DNA of 64,000 nucleotides from an uncultured Bacteroidales bacterium (GCA_902766045.1 CACXCA010000020.1:44528-108527), one strand, 5' to 3'; shown: positions 50,201 to 58,788, numbered from the stretch's first letter. A program made the numbers and translations. Notes: generated from the letters alone by a model not told the origin.

Positions 50201-51237
50201 GGAATGCCGACCGATTTAGCCGTTAGGTATGGAGAATCTTCGAAACGAGAAGTTCGCCATACACCTGTTGCCAAAGAAGTGATCCACAAATTATTGTTCT
50301 TATCCAAAAACAAGGAGGAAATCTTAGCCAGTGCATCTTCATTTTCATTGGTAGGTATAATCTTCACACAATCGTTTCTCCCATCATTAAAACTAACCTG
50401 CCATAATCCATCACCAAGCGTACCCATCCACACGGTGTTCATCGGGTCTTTTACCATACAAGTAACATAACGGAAAGGTAGCGGTACTTTATGAGGCGGA
50501 TGGATAGTACCATCTCTATCCAACTCTACCATCCAAAGGGAACCGACAGGAGAACTAAGCAATAAGTGATAATCATCCAACCATAAATGATGTTCGATCA
50601 TCTCCTTCATCTGAGGTTTGAAGTTATAGGCAGGCAATGCTTCTCCTTTCTCATCCAATACACAAACACCATCATAATCCAACACCCAGTAACGATTCAG
50701 GAAGTCTGTTGTAACATCCAATACATACGAATGCATCAATTCAGGCAATATATGAACAAATCGATTTGAATCCCTATCAAAACAATACACACCCTGAGCC
50801 GTGGCGAGCAATCCTCTCCCATCCTTCTGTGTTACATAATTTTTGATATCATATTTGTAGGTAGTATCCTCCATAAAGCCAGATTCATCAGAAAAGGAGT
50901 TCGTTTCATAATCATAAGAGGACAAAACACTACGAGAGCTCGAAACGGTCAGTTTCCCATTGGGAAGAATGAATACTCTTTTCAAGTCATTCGTTAGAAT
51001 CTCTGGATATTGATCCACCGTATAGTTGACGAAACGAGAGCCATCGAAACGACTAACGCCATTCACCGTGGCAATCCACGTAAAGCCCATTGAATCTTGA
51101 ACTATATCATTTGTCGCATTGCTACATAACCCATCCTCCGATGTGTAATGAGAAAAGAAAATCCGTTCCTCTTTCGCCATAAGAGATATAGGCGCAAAGA
51201 GAATCACAGCCAACACTATTTTCAAAAATCGTATCAT
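47269..51237 (-). CDS. Hybrid two-component system sensor/regulator (HTCS)
   Basis: A 1322-residue one-protein signalling system. After a signal peptide (MIRFLKIVLAVILFAPISLMA) come two seven-bladed propeller regions built of reg_prop repeats (e.g. GLSSNNIITIAKQSDGSFLI), a Y_Y_Y domain (VRYRIAELDTAWIDLEGKRE), one membrane helix (MVFRLLLVVLLLGMIYLIIR), HisKA with the phospho-His in VIGHDLKNP, HATPase (NLLTNAIKFTP, DQGIGMS, GLGLGFQIV), a receiver with Asp in IVSDIEMPKMNG, and an AraC-type DNA-binding domain at the end. Such proteins sense periplasmic glycan pieces and activate glycan-use genes. ATG 51237 fits the signal peptide; the promoter box at 51259-51266 makes 51255 unlikely. The GH26/GH5 mannanase 2 kb away is the probable target. 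Confidence 0.95.
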   Translation of the reverse strand: MIRFLKIVLAVILFAPISLMAKEERIFFSHYTSEDGLCSNATNDIVQDSMGFTWIATVNGVSRFDGSRFVNYTVDQYPEILTNDLKRVFILPNGKLTVSSSRSVLSSYDYETNSFSDESGFMEDTTYKYDIKNYVTQKDGRGLLATAQGVYCFDRDSNRFVHILPELMHSYVLDVTTDFLNRYWVLDYDGVCVLDEKGEALPAYNFKPQMKEMIEHHLWLDDYHLLLSSPVGSLWMVELDRDGTIHPPHKVPLPFRYVTCMVKDPMNTVWMGTLGDGLWQVSFNDGRNDCVKIIPTNENEDALAKISSLFLDKNNNLWITSLATGVWRTSRFEDSPYLTAKSVGIPASVGSSFSETEEGDILFGTDGTGLFWLNSNFQIKKNFSMTDGLSSNNIITIAKQSDGSFLIGYWGGVTDRIWLHSGKIEKVTYAGIDHPIFTTKSILQTKDGPLYVATAGNGVYTNVNGQWQRILLRDSTMNQYDDIWAEYLMEDPTGVVRIFTSRTIWSNLTTDSKTRFRPIFPDVDKSNTRQPLHFSQALFHDSLYVTSNQGIYVYNAKDSLIRVIDGVYSSILMDANQRIWVSGANGIHTVLSGEDGQICINSADFLRSDYFTAHASFISSSGNLFFGCRDGFVCVNPTYSYQSTIHYFAFSRIVSHGQSIHCNTSPIKLNYDDTHIKRYFDLVDYSLTDKSSVRYRIAELDTAWIDLEGKREIEISYLPTGTFTVEVSASSMNWQKNAIISQKITVLPPWWNTMVFRLLLVVLLLGMIYLIIRMKTHRVERQKAKLSEMVATRTEELRHVNENLRQKNEEIERRNKSLLESLKEKNQLVSVIGHDLKNPMFAIVTTLKRLLTKQYSLSEQQAILSNVTRESESLQNEMLKLLQWSAESGMEMTFQPQDFDMSNLVSETVSFLNGLLSEKKITLTVEENCLYQTYADPRMVSTIIRNLLTNAIKFTPIGKGIIVKIYDHDEEPSRKETCVRVIDQGIGMSRDQINNLLKGCNQVSTKGTENEMGLGLGFQIVTDFVDKNNGTIRIESELNEGTEISVCFPKSHEQRVKENVTDSSVPVTVNDDELLQGKSILVVDDDPLLLSHVSELLSNYVTVYQAENGEEAVRLAMEKIPDLIVSDIEMPKMNGMEMYEELKRNLLSANIPLIFLSAKSDIEVRQQSMSLGAINFIAKPFEDNELLMQIVNFLSWQQKTQIQMLSRSIEEKEVPKGDINPLLDRLMEVIKENYTNPEFSLNDIAKGMGMSKSTLARRLKSLTNKSPIEILSEYRFSLAKRLVEKGDIPISEIAYSVGFNDPSYFTRRFKELYGVTPTSQKK

Positions 51238-51258
51238 TCCACCACAAAACAACATCTA

Positions 51259-51287
51259 CAAATTTACAAAATCCCGAATATCACAAA
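51259..51287 (-). promoter_or_regulatory. HTCS gene promoter
   Basis: On the - strand TTTG (51284-51287) and TAAATTTG (51259-51266) are separated by 17 bases, close to the Bacteroidetes promoter consensus. It lies 22 bases before ATG 51237. Confidence 0.55.
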
Positions 51288-51468
51288 CCAAAAGTTGATA
51301 TTTTTTATGAAAGGATAAATACATTTGGAAGAATAAATATTATGTGTACAAAAAATTTTTCTAATTAACATTTTATTTTTCTCCAGTTTTTCATACATTT
51401 ACATAAATTTTTGCAATTTCTTTACAAAGAATAGGAATTCAAAAAATAACGCAAACAGTGGATTTATC

Positions 51469-51765
51469 GTGGGACCACAAAAAAAAACAGAAAGATATGA
51501 ATATAGACAAATTGACAAAAGTGATCGACTTCGTCAAAGAAGGGATTATGAATCATTCCATTTGGCTGACGTATTAAGAAAGATTGAAGAAAAGACAAAT
51601 GAAATTGCCTCTTCGAATCAAGTTATAGAGAACACGATTAGCAATCAGATCACCAATCTTCAGAACGCTGTTAAGGAAGTCACAGAGATGAAACAAGCAT
51701 TGAATGAGACAAGAAATAAGATGATGAAAATAGAAAAGCAAAACAGAACAATGAGCTTCTTTTAA
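51469..51765 (+). CDS. Small coiled-coil protein, hypothetical
   Basis: A 98-residue ORF with a GTG start; no ATG is available upstream in frame. From about residue 35 the sequence is a heptad-like coiled coil (VLRKIEEKTNEIASSNQVIE and onwards), very rich in Glu, Lys, Asn and Gln. The N-terminal part is basic. No family is recognised. It lies between the divergent HTCS gene and the cysteine-repeat protein. Its amino-acid make-up looks protein-like, but absence of a good start and promoter leaves doubt. Confidence 0.45.
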   Translation: MGPQKKTERYEYRQIDKSDRLRQRRDYESFHLADVLRKIEEKTNEIASSNQVIENTISNQITNLQNAVKEVTEMKQALNETRNKMMKIEKQNRTMSFF

Positions 51766-51790
51766 TTGGGAATCAGTGTGGTTTGTGTCA

Positions 51791-51798
51791 TATCTTTG
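51791..51798 (+). promoter_or_regulatory. Promoter -7 box of the cysteine-repeat gene
   Basis: TATCTTTG matches TAnnTTTG, 45 bases before ATG 51843; the longer frame start at 51783 lies upstream of it and is excluded. Confidence 0.55.
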
Positions 51799-51842
51799 AT
51801 TATACTCATAATAAGATAATAGTAACCAAATATAGTATATTT

Positions 51843-53204
51843 ATGAAGAAAATTTTTTTAGTGTTATTCGCTCTGACAGGGATGAGCATAACAAATTTAC
51901 AAGCACAATTTTATGTGTACAAAGAGGGAAAGATAATTTATCAAATAAATGATTCTCGTCCCGACTCCATCTTGTTTGAAAAGCCTGCAACTCCAGGATT
52001 ACATGGACGTTTCGTTAAAGCAACTGAGTGTAATGAATCAAACGACACAAATGCCAGACCCGCTAATAATTATATTACATTCAATTTCGATTTAGAAAGT
52101 GGAACCGGAACCATTGCTATCAACAACATTATCATAAACTGTTGTGATACATTGAGTGGCGACATCACCACATCTGACAATACAATCACCCTGACGCCGA
52201 AAGTAACAGGACATGCAGCTTGTAATTGTCTCTGCTCTCACAGCATAATATATGAAATATCTGGAATAGAGGAGAAAAAGTATAGAATTATAGCTACTGA
52301 CATAATCGATACAACCATCGATCTATCGATAGGAACATCAGGACGCATAATACCCTCATTAAATTTAGATAGTATACCTTCTACTATGTTCTATGACATC
52401 AACATGGTTAATAGCAGAAGTTCCGAATGTAAAGGATCTCCATACGACATGGAAGAAGGGAAAGGAGTAAATGAAGAGAAAAGAGCTGAAAATTCAGAGA
52501 TGTTCAAATATGATTTCAATTTAAAAACTGGAAACGGAACCATTACCTTCATCAATTTCGAATCTAATTGTTGTGACTCTCTTAAAGCAATCCTGGATCC
52601 AAGTTCTGCCATTCCGTATATCAAATTGAAAACTGTTTCATTAAAAGATGAGGTATGCAAATGTTTATGCACATACGACATTACAGTAACATTCCGAGGA
52701 ATGAAGAAAAGAGAATATACCATCGAATGGGACAACTATAAATTTAAGATTGACCTGTCTGCTTCAGCAAGTGGCATCATCTACGCCAACCAAGTTGAGA
52801 AGTTGCCTACTATTTATGCATTAAGTGGATGCACAAAAGATGAGGTAGGAATTGATAATCAAAACACTGATGCAATTGTAATTGAACAGGGAGATAGCGT
52901 TAAATACAGTTATAATCCAGAAAAAGAATTGTTGAGCATAAAATATTTCAAACTTGTATCCTCTTGCTGTACACAGTTTATCTATACAACTACAATAGAT
53001 GAAGCAAATAATATTACTGTGACAGAGAGTATGGAAAATGATATATGCGATTGTATTTGTCCATTCGACATAGAGCTACTCTTTAATAACATGAAAACGA
53101 AAAAATACACCATTAAGATGTATCCATATAAATTCGTAGTGGATTTGACAGATCCTAAGAATTATGAAGGTGTTATAAATCTTAAAGATAGTATTCAAAA
53201 CTAA
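51843..53204 (+). CDS. Secreted protein with three six-cysteine repeats, unknown function
   Basis: A 453-residue exported protein (signal MKKIFLVLFALTGMSITNLQA). After a short domain ending near residue 55 (VYKEGKIIYQINDSRPDSIL) come three homologous repeats of ~130 residues. Each has one leading Cys (63, 196, 330), a CC pair (100-101, 243-244, 375-376) and a C-x-C-x-C cluster (127/129/131, 272/274/276, 402/404/406). The residues around them also match: N/S-CC-D/T before, and C-L/I-C-x-x-D/S-I after, then a beta-strand pattern ending in IDLS/VDLT. The fold is probably an all-beta, Ig-like sandwich with disulfides. The CxCxC cluster could also bind metal. It lies head to tail with the convergent mannanase. 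Function unknown. Confidence 0.8.
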   Translation: MKKIFLVLFALTGMSITNLQAQFYVYKEGKIIYQINDSRPDSILFEKPATPGLHGRFVKATECNESNDTNARPANNYITFNFDLESGTGTIAINNIIINCCDTLSGDITTSDNTITLTPKVTGHAACNCLCSHSIIYEISGIEEKKYRIIATDIIDTTIDLSIGTSGRIIPSLNLDSIPSTMFYDINMVNSRSSECKGSPYDMEEGKGVNEEKRAENSEMFKYDFNLKTGNGTITFINFESNCCDSLKAILDPSSAIPYIKLKTVSLKDEVCKCLCTYDITVTFRGMKKREYTIEWDNYKFKIDLSASASGIIYANQVEKLPTIYALSGCTKDEVGIDNQNTDAIVIEQGDSVKYSYNPEKELLSIKYFKLVSSCCTQFIYTTTIDEANNITVTESMENDICDCICPFDIELLFNNMKTKKYTIKMYPYKFVVDLTDPKNYEGVINLKDSIQN

Positions 53205-53236
53205 GTATTAAAGACAAACCCTACTATACAAAAAAC

Positions 53237-53270
53237 AAACAGGCGGTCATTTCACAATGACCGCCTGTTT
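53237..53270. terminator. Bidirectional terminator between convergent genes
   Basis: Perfect 15-bp stem (AAACAGGCGGTCATT and complement) with loop TCAC, ending in A/T tracts on both sides. It serves the cysteine-repeat gene and the mannanase gene. Confidence 0.9.
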
Positions 53271-53293
53271 CCTAAATAAACTAATTTAACCAA

Positions 53294-56026
53294 TCACTTT
53301 ATAATTTTAATAGAGTTTTGATCTATAGAGATGAGATACAAACCATTCAACCAATTAGAGGTTGAAATAGTCGAATCACCACTCTCTACAGATCCTGAAT
53401 ATATGGTTTTCCCTGTTACATCAACGATTGTTACATTAGCATATTTATCAGAGATGATATGCAACTTCTCTCCATCATTAGTAAAATAAGCAGTAGTGTT
53501 TTCTTCTTCAGCATATTGCGGATTAACTTCCGTGCTACCGCATTTATCCAAATTAGCTGTTTTAGCCTCCTTATTCCACGCATCAGTGATTATTTTTCCC
53601 CAATTACTTGAACCTTTGTAGGTAACCGTATTATTCCAATTAGGGATTGATAGATTTGAATAAGAGGCTAATACAGGATTTGCAGTCGCATCCTTAACTA
53701 AGTCCAAGTATTCAACGGGACTGCCATTGCCATACCATGACCAAGCCAACCAACCTACGTTCTTAGCAGCGCAATAAGAAAGGATCTTTTCCTCATCTAC
53801 ATCACCATCACTATGAAACCATCCAAACTCGCCGATACAGAGCGCCAAGTCCTGGTTGATTACACCATCAATATTTGATTGTACCTTATTGCTATTACCT
53901 GCCGAACCATACATGTGAATGGAGAAAAGAATATTATTTTCTGGATCTGCCGCCAACACCTCTTTTCCATAACTATGAATGGTGGCTGCACTCTGTCCGT
54001 ATCCTCCTGCATCCACCATGATGCAATGACGAAGTCCAGCGTTACGAATCACCGGTATAGCCTCCTTGTATCCGTCACGCCAATTGGTAGCTTCAGATGA
54101 ATTGTGCCATTCATTTGCAATATTTATCAAGACATACGATTCAGTTCCCTTTAAGATAGACGAAAGATTGGCAAAATAGTTGGCTGCATCCAACAAGTCC
54201 GAGATCTTATCGCTTCCCGTCTCGTCGTGCACTTCCAAAATAGCGACCATACCATATTCCTTACATTTCTCGATTAATTTCTTTACCGATGAAGCATCGT
54301 CTGCCGAAGCTCCATATCCCTTTCCATCCGTCAAGACAATTCTTACCGCATTAGCCCCATATTTATGAATGGCTTCCAACTGAGCATAGGCAGAACTTTT
54401 AAACCATGTATAGGCCAGATTCACTCCACGCATTACAAACTCCTCACCACAATGGTCTAATAATTTCGCCCCACTTACCTTAAAACCATCTACATCAGAG
54501 GTCTGAAACTCATATGAGGTTGCACTCTCATCTGCCTCTATACGTACATAATCAACCACAGCCCACGTCCAAATAGGTGTCAACTTCACCGTGTTATCAC
54601 CTGCCTTAAAATCAAAGGTTCCGACAAGCGTCTCCCCTTTCGCATCCACTTCAGGATCTGTTGATGATTTACCAAGATTAGCCGTTCCACTCACGCCATT
54701 CACAGCACAATCAATCTGCTTGAATCCAAAGATGGAGTTGTAACCAACATATACCTTGTATGCGCCCTTCTTTTCAACAGAAATATTAATGGATATATAA
54801 TCATCGTCGTTTTCCAAATTTAAAACACCCTTTCCTGAATAATGAGAAACAGAGACAGCAGATGCTTTACTATCCGTACCACATTCCACCTCATATATGC
54901 CTTTAGCTGCCGATTGCTCGCAAGCTTCCGCTTCTGTGTCAACATAAGTCCCCCACCCTGTCATATCACTTAATGTATATACACGAGAGTCTGTCATGAA
55001 CTTTTTCCATTGAGCATCGGAAGTCTGACTTAAAAAGTTGCCATTCCACGTCTCATACCAAGGCATTATATATGACCATAATGCGTTATCATTCACCATA
55101 TTATCAACATCAGGCATAGGACCGTTTTCTGTCAAAGCAAATATCTTATTGTCACCAAACAATTCCTTCATTTTATTATAGTAGTTCTTCTGAGAACCAT
55201 AATCAAAGGCATCAGCATAAATATCCACACCGATGATATCAACATATTCGTCACCAGGATACCATGTAGCGGTTAGATCCTGATAACCGTATGTTTTATT
55301 ACTCAAGGTGCAATCTCTTTCAACATTCCATACCCAAATACAGTTCTTCACACCTTTCACATTTACAAACTGATTATACATCAAGCGGTACAATGCTTTA
55401 TAACGTTCTGCTCCATACAAGCCCCACCAGAACCAGCCACCTGCACCTTCGTGGAAAGGACGCCATAAGACAGCAACACCCGCATCTTGCAGTTGAAGTA
55501 GCATATCCGCCACCTTGTTCATATCATTAATAAGCGTCTTATAACAATCGGAAGATGTGTCAAATTCACTCGTACTGCCATTCTTGAACGCACGCGTATA
55601 ATCGTATGTTTTATATGTATCGCTTGTTCCTACGCGCCAATGCCAACAATAGGCAGGTATTCCACCTTTCGACCATACTTCCTTAGCCAAGGCGATGGTA
55701 GAATTAGTATAAGTTTGCGCCCAAGTTTCAGAAGCGGATGAACCCGTCGCATTAATAAAATCAACACCCACCAATGCAGGACATTTACCCGTTTTTGAAA
55801 CAATAAACTGAATATCTTGTTGAGAATCAATCGTTGAAGTCACCTCTCCTGTCATCACACCAGATATGGTTTTCTTCCCGTAATTATTCAACAAAAAAGT
55901 ATATAGTTTTTTTGCACCATCTGTAGCTCCATTCGTCACAGGCGCACTACTGATGGCGGCAAGTGATTGTCCCGAAAGAATCAGTGATACAATCAACAAT
56001 AGAAGAGTTAATGATTTTCTGTTCAT
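53294..56026 (-). CDS. Bimodular secreted beta-mannanase: GH26 - CBM35-like - GH5 - T9SS sorting domain
   Basis: A 910-residue exported enzyme. Signal peptide 1-24; GH26 domain ~35-345 with acid/base Glu193 (WRPFHEGAGGWFWWG) and nucleophile Glu300 (FALTENGP); a CBM35-like beta-sandwich ~365-497 (YEVECG...; VDYVRIEA); GH5 domain ~510-790 with acid/base Glu639 (NIANEWHN) and nucleophile Glu733 (CIGEFGWF); and a C-terminal type IX secretion sorting domain ~838-910 (VTIVDVTGKTIYSG; LNGLYLISI). Both catalytic families include endo-beta-1,4-mannanases, so the protein probably attacks mannan or glucomannan at the cell surface. Both active sites look intact. A -7 box (TAATTTTG, 56067-56074) lies upstream. 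The HTCS is the likely regulator. Confidence 0.93.
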   Translation of the reverse strand: MNRKSLTLLLLIVSLILSGQSLAAISSAPVTNGATDGAKKLYTFLLNNYGKKTISGVMTGEVTSTIDSQQDIQFIVSKTGKCPALVGVDFINATGSSASETWAQTYTNSTIALAKEVWSKGGIPAYCWHWRVGTSDTYKTYDYTRAFKNGSTSEFDTSSDCYKTLINDMNKVADMLLQLQDAGVAVLWRPFHEGAGGWFWWGLYGAERYKALYRLMYNQFVNVKGVKNCIWVWNVERDCTLSNKTYGYQDLTATWYPGDEYVDIIGVDIYADAFDYGSQKNYYNKMKELFGDNKIFALTENGPMPDVDNMVNDNALWSYIMPWYETWNGNFLSQTSDAQWKKFMTDSRVYTLSDMTGWGTYVDTEAEACEQSAAKGIYEVECGTDSKASAVSVSHYSGKGVLNLENDDDYISINISVEKKGAYKVYVGYNSIFGFKQIDCAVNGVSGTANLGKSSTDPEVDAKGETLVGTFDFKAGDNTVKLTPIWTWAVVDYVRIEADESATSYEFQTSDVDGFKVSGAKLLDHCGEEFVMRGVNLAYTWFKSSAYAQLEAIHKYGANAVRIVLTDGKGYGASADDASSVKKLIEKCKEYGMVAILEVHDETGSDKISDLLDAANYFANLSSILKGTESYVLINIANEWHNSSEATNWRDGYKEAIPVIRNAGLRHCIMVDAGGYGQSAATIHSYGKEVLAADPENNILFSIHMYGSAGNSNKVQSNIDGVINQDLALCIGEFGWFHSDGDVDEEKILSYCAAKNVGWLAWSWYGNGSPVEYLDLVKDATANPVLASYSNLSIPNWNNTVTYKGSSNWGKIITDAWNKEAKTANLDKCGSTEVNPQYAEEENTTAYFTNDGEKLHIISDKYANVTIVDVTGKTIYSGSVESGDSTISTSNWLNGLYLISIDQNSIKIIK

Positions 56027-56066
56027 GGTTTTTTTGTTTAATTCATGTTTATAGTTTTTCTTTCGA

Positions 56067-56074
56067 CAAAATTA
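56067..56074 (-). promoter_or_regulatory. Mannanase gene promoter -7 box
   Basis: TAATTTTG on the - strand, 41 bases before the ATG at 56026. The region 56075-56240 beyond it holds no gene that I can see. Confidence 0.5.
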
Positions 56075-56240
56075 AACCGAAGCATTCGAGATGATTAGGA
56101 CTTTCGATTCAAAAAATGGGAGAATCACTTCAAACCATTATAATCAAGGAGAATCAGAGGAACGAAACACCACTCATCTTGCTGATAAAGAGATAAGAAA
56201 GAAAGCAAAACAGGAAAACGATATAAAGATGCAGAACAAA

Positions 56241-56269
56241 AGAAAAGGGACTTAACCAGCCCCTTTTCT
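56241..56269 (-). terminator. panB terminator
   Basis: Stem AGAAAAGGG / CCCTTTTCT with an 11-base loop, 26 bases after the panB stop. Confidence 0.7.
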
Positions 56270-56294
56270 TTTATAAAATACTATATCAGTTAGT

Positions 56295-57110
56295 TCAATA
56301 CTGTTCATTCTCATTAGGGAAATCGCCTGATTGCACATCAGAGATATAATGTTGAATGGCCTCGGTCATCTCGTCAGCCAAGTTTGCATAACGACGAAGA
56401 AACTTAGGGGTGAATCCTTTGTTGATACCCAACATATCATGCACCACCAATACCTGACCGTCGGTTGCACCACCTGCACCAATACCAATCGTAGGGATAG
56501 AGATTGATTCTGTTACTTTCTTTGCCAATTCTGCCGGAATTTTCTCCAAGACAAGAGCATAGCAACCTGCCGCTTCCAATTTTTTTGCATCTTCAATCAA
56601 TTTCTTAGCCTCCGATTCATTATTTGCACGCAATGCGTATGACCCATATTGATTGACCGACTGAGGCATCAAACCGAGATGTCCCATAACAGGGATACCC
56701 GCATTAATGATTTTCTGAATACAAGGCAACACCTCTTCACCACCCTCAATCTTAAGAGAATCAGCGCCCGATTCCTTCATGATGCGAGCAGCCGAACGCA
56801 CAGCATCCGCTTCAGACGATTCATAATAACCGAAAGGCATGTCCACCACTACATGGGCACGGCTAACAGCACGCACAACACACTGAGCATGATAAATCAT
56901 CTGATCCAACGTGATCAACAAAGTGGTCGGATAACCAGCCATAACATTTGCAGCAGAATCACCCACCAAAATAACATCAATACCCGCCTTATCAACGATA
57001 GAAGCCATTGAGAAGTCGTATGAAGTCAACATAGATATCTTCTCTCCTTGTGTCTTCATCTTACGAAGCACACTCGTTGTTACTTTCTTAATTTCAGTAT
57101 GTACAGACAT
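56295..57110 (-). CDS. panB: 3-methyl-2-oxobutanoate hydroxymethyltransferase
   Basis: A 271-residue TIM-barrel enzyme of pantothenate synthesis that makes ketopantoate from 2-oxoisovalerate and methylene-tetrahydrofolate. Conserved blocks are KISMLTSYDFSMASIVDKAG, the Mg2-binding VGDSAANVMAGY, VVDMPFGYYESS, SLKIEGGE, PVMGHLGLMPQSVNQYG and TIGIGAGGATDGQVLVVHDM. Full length. The gene is solitary; its -7 box (TACCTTTG, 57137-57144) is 27 bases before the ATG. No other pantothenate gene is in the window. Confidence 0.96.
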   Translation of the reverse strand: MSVHTEIKKVTTSVLRKMKTQGEKISMLTSYDFSMASIVDKAGIDVILVGDSAANVMAGYPTTLLITLDQMIYHAQCVVRAVSRAHVVVDMPFGYYESSEADAVRSAARIMKESGADSLKIEGGEEVLPCIQKIINAGIPVMGHLGLMPQSVNQYGSYALRANNESEAKKLIEDAKKLEAAGCYALVLEKIPAELAKKVTESISIPTIGIGAGGATDGQVLVVHDMLGINKGFTPKFLRRYANLADEMTEAIQHYISDVQSGDFPNENEQY

Positions 57111-57136
57111 TTCTAATATTTTTTAAAATAACCATA

Positions 57137-57144
57137 CAAAGGTA
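57137..57144 (-). promoter_or_regulatory. panB promoter -7 box
   Basis: TACCTTTG on the - strand matches TAnnTTTG, 27 bases before the panB ATG. Confidence 0.5.
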
Positions 57145-57187
57145 CATAATTTTTCAATTGGATAAACACCTCAATTCAATTACTATC

Positions 57188-58768
57188 TCAAAGCCGTTCA
57201 ATCTTACACCGATGTTCCTTCGTTTTCTCATCGTAGTTGATGCCGACGAAAAGCAGATCACCTTTGTAGTTATTCAATGCTTGACAATAGTTTTTGTCTT
57301 TGATCTGTTGTAAAGCACTCTCTGCACTCTTATTGTGCTTCAACTCGATCACCATGGCTGGAATATTCGGCAGATAAGGAATCAGAACCAAATCTGCGTA
57401 ACCTTTTCCTGTAGGCAACTCCTTCACGAGCGTGTAACGTGTGTTGGCGTAGAAATAAGCCAGGCAGATGGCACTCTGAAAGCAATGCTCGTCATTGTAG
57501 GTGAGCGGGTTGGTTACCTCGGTGTGGGCAGCGTCGAGGGCACGGGCCACAGCCTCCTCGTTGCCTTGGATAGTATCGTCAAGAAGTTTTTTCGAGGCGT
57601 TGACCACCGCCATCACCTTCTTGTAGTCGGCGGAGTCCTCTATGGAGTTGATCCACTCGATACGTACCTCCTCGTTAGGTATAGAGCAGGTCTTCTCCTT
57701 GCGGTTATAGCAGAGATAGCCCAAGTGGATGAGGTAGGTGAACACGTTGTCTTTCGAATTGATGCTCTCCATTGTGTTCTGGTATTTCAGGACGTTGACA
57801 GGTACGCTTCCGCCCGAAATCATCTTGATCACATCCTGGCGGATGCCTTCAAAATCCATGAGAATATAGTCTCGAAGCGCCTCGAAAGAACCTGTGGTGG
57901 ACCAATAGCTGTCAAATTCACGGTCATGGATAGCAGAGACGATAGAGAGTGGATTGCACACGCGGATGGTGTCCGACATTCTGTAGCCATCGTACCATCT
58001 GAGACATTCGTCATAGTCCATGTCGTACATTTCACACAAGTTTTTCACCTCCTCTTCCGTGAAGCCAATCATGCCAGCGAATTGACGCGGACGCAACATG
58101 GTATATTCGACAAACTCATTTAACTTACTCTGTATCTTGTCCCTAACAATCGGAATGATACCCGTGATGTAGGCAAGGGCGATGGCAGAACGGATGGTCG
58201 TGCCTTTGAAAAGACTATTCAGGAAACTGAGATAGTCTTGGAACAGTCCATCCTGCACTCTCTCTCGAATCAAGACATCGTATTCGTCGATGATAATGAC
58301 GAATTTCTCGCCCATCTGACCATAGACATTCAAGATATCCGTGGCAAGTGAAGAGCCATCCTCAAACGATATGGTTGGGAATTCTTTTCGAAACTCATTT
58401 AAAAGAGTAGCCTGAATATATTTGATAAGATTTTTTTCTCGTCCTTCATTAATCGCTTTCTGATACCATTCATTCAAATCCAACTTAATAACGTTGAATT
58501 TGTTCAGATACTTATCATAATCGGGCACCTGTCCAAGTTTCATTCTGCTAAAAATCTCTCTCGTATCGCAACCTTTTGAGTAGTAGGCTGATATCATATT
58601 ACCCGCCATACTTTTTCCGAAACGGCGGGGACGAGATATGCAGACAAAATTCCCCTGACTGCCCACCAACTTATTAAGTTCAGACAGGATAAGAGATTTG
58701 TCAACATAAATCTCCGTATTTAAACCCATTTGGAATGCGTCTGCATTCGGATTCAGATATAAGCCCAT
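57188..58768 (-). CDS. AAA-ATPase-like / PD-(D/E)XK nuclease superfamily protein
   Basis: A 526-residue protein of a family (AAA-ATPase_like plus DUF1703-type nuclease domain) that occurs in many paralogues in Bacteroidales. The N-terminal ATPase has Walker A in ISRPRRFGKSMAGN and Walker B in FVIIIDEYDVLI. The C-terminal PD-(D/E)XK core is visible as GYADLVLIP and AMVIELKHN, with Asp, Glu and Lys in place. The cellular role of the family is not established. ATG 58768 (MGLYLNPNADAF) is preferred because a -7 box TATCTTTG lies at 58789-58796, downstream of the longer frame start at 58813. The 3' half is clearly richer in G and C than neighbouring genes, hinting at transfer or recombination among paralogues. 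Confidence 0.88.
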   Translation of the reverse strand: MGLYLNPNADAFQMGLNTEIYVDKSLILSELNKLVGSQGNFVCISRPRRFGKSMAGNMISAYYSKGCDTREIFSRMKLGQVPDYDKYLNKFNVIKLDLNEWYQKAINEGREKNLIKYIQATLLNEFRKEFPTISFEDGSSLATDILNVYGQMGEKFVIIIDEYDVLIRERVQDGLFQDYLSFLNSLFKGTTIRSAIALAYITGIIPIVRDKIQSKLNEFVEYTMLRPRQFAGMIGFTEEEVKNLCEMYDMDYDECLRWYDGYRMSDTIRVCNPLSIVSAIHDREFDSYWSTTGSFEALRDYILMDFEGIRQDVIKMISGGSVPVNVLKYQNTMESINSKDNVFTYLIHLGYLCYNRKEKTCSIPNEEVRIEWINSIEDSADYKKVMAVVNASKKLLDDTIQGNEEAVARALDAAHTEVTNPLTYNDEHCFQSAICLAYFYANTRYTLVKELPTGKGYADLVLIPYLPNIPAMVIELKHNKSAESALQQIKDKNYCQALNNYKGDLLFVGINYDEKTKEHRCKIERL

Positions 58769-58788
58769 ATCGTTTCTTTTTAGCCTTA

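Noticed and set aside
57335..58123. A 262-codon + strand ORF
   Set aside because: It is antisense to the conserved AAA-ATPase/nuclease gene and arises from that gene's GC-rich codons; the sequence shows no protein-like pattern.
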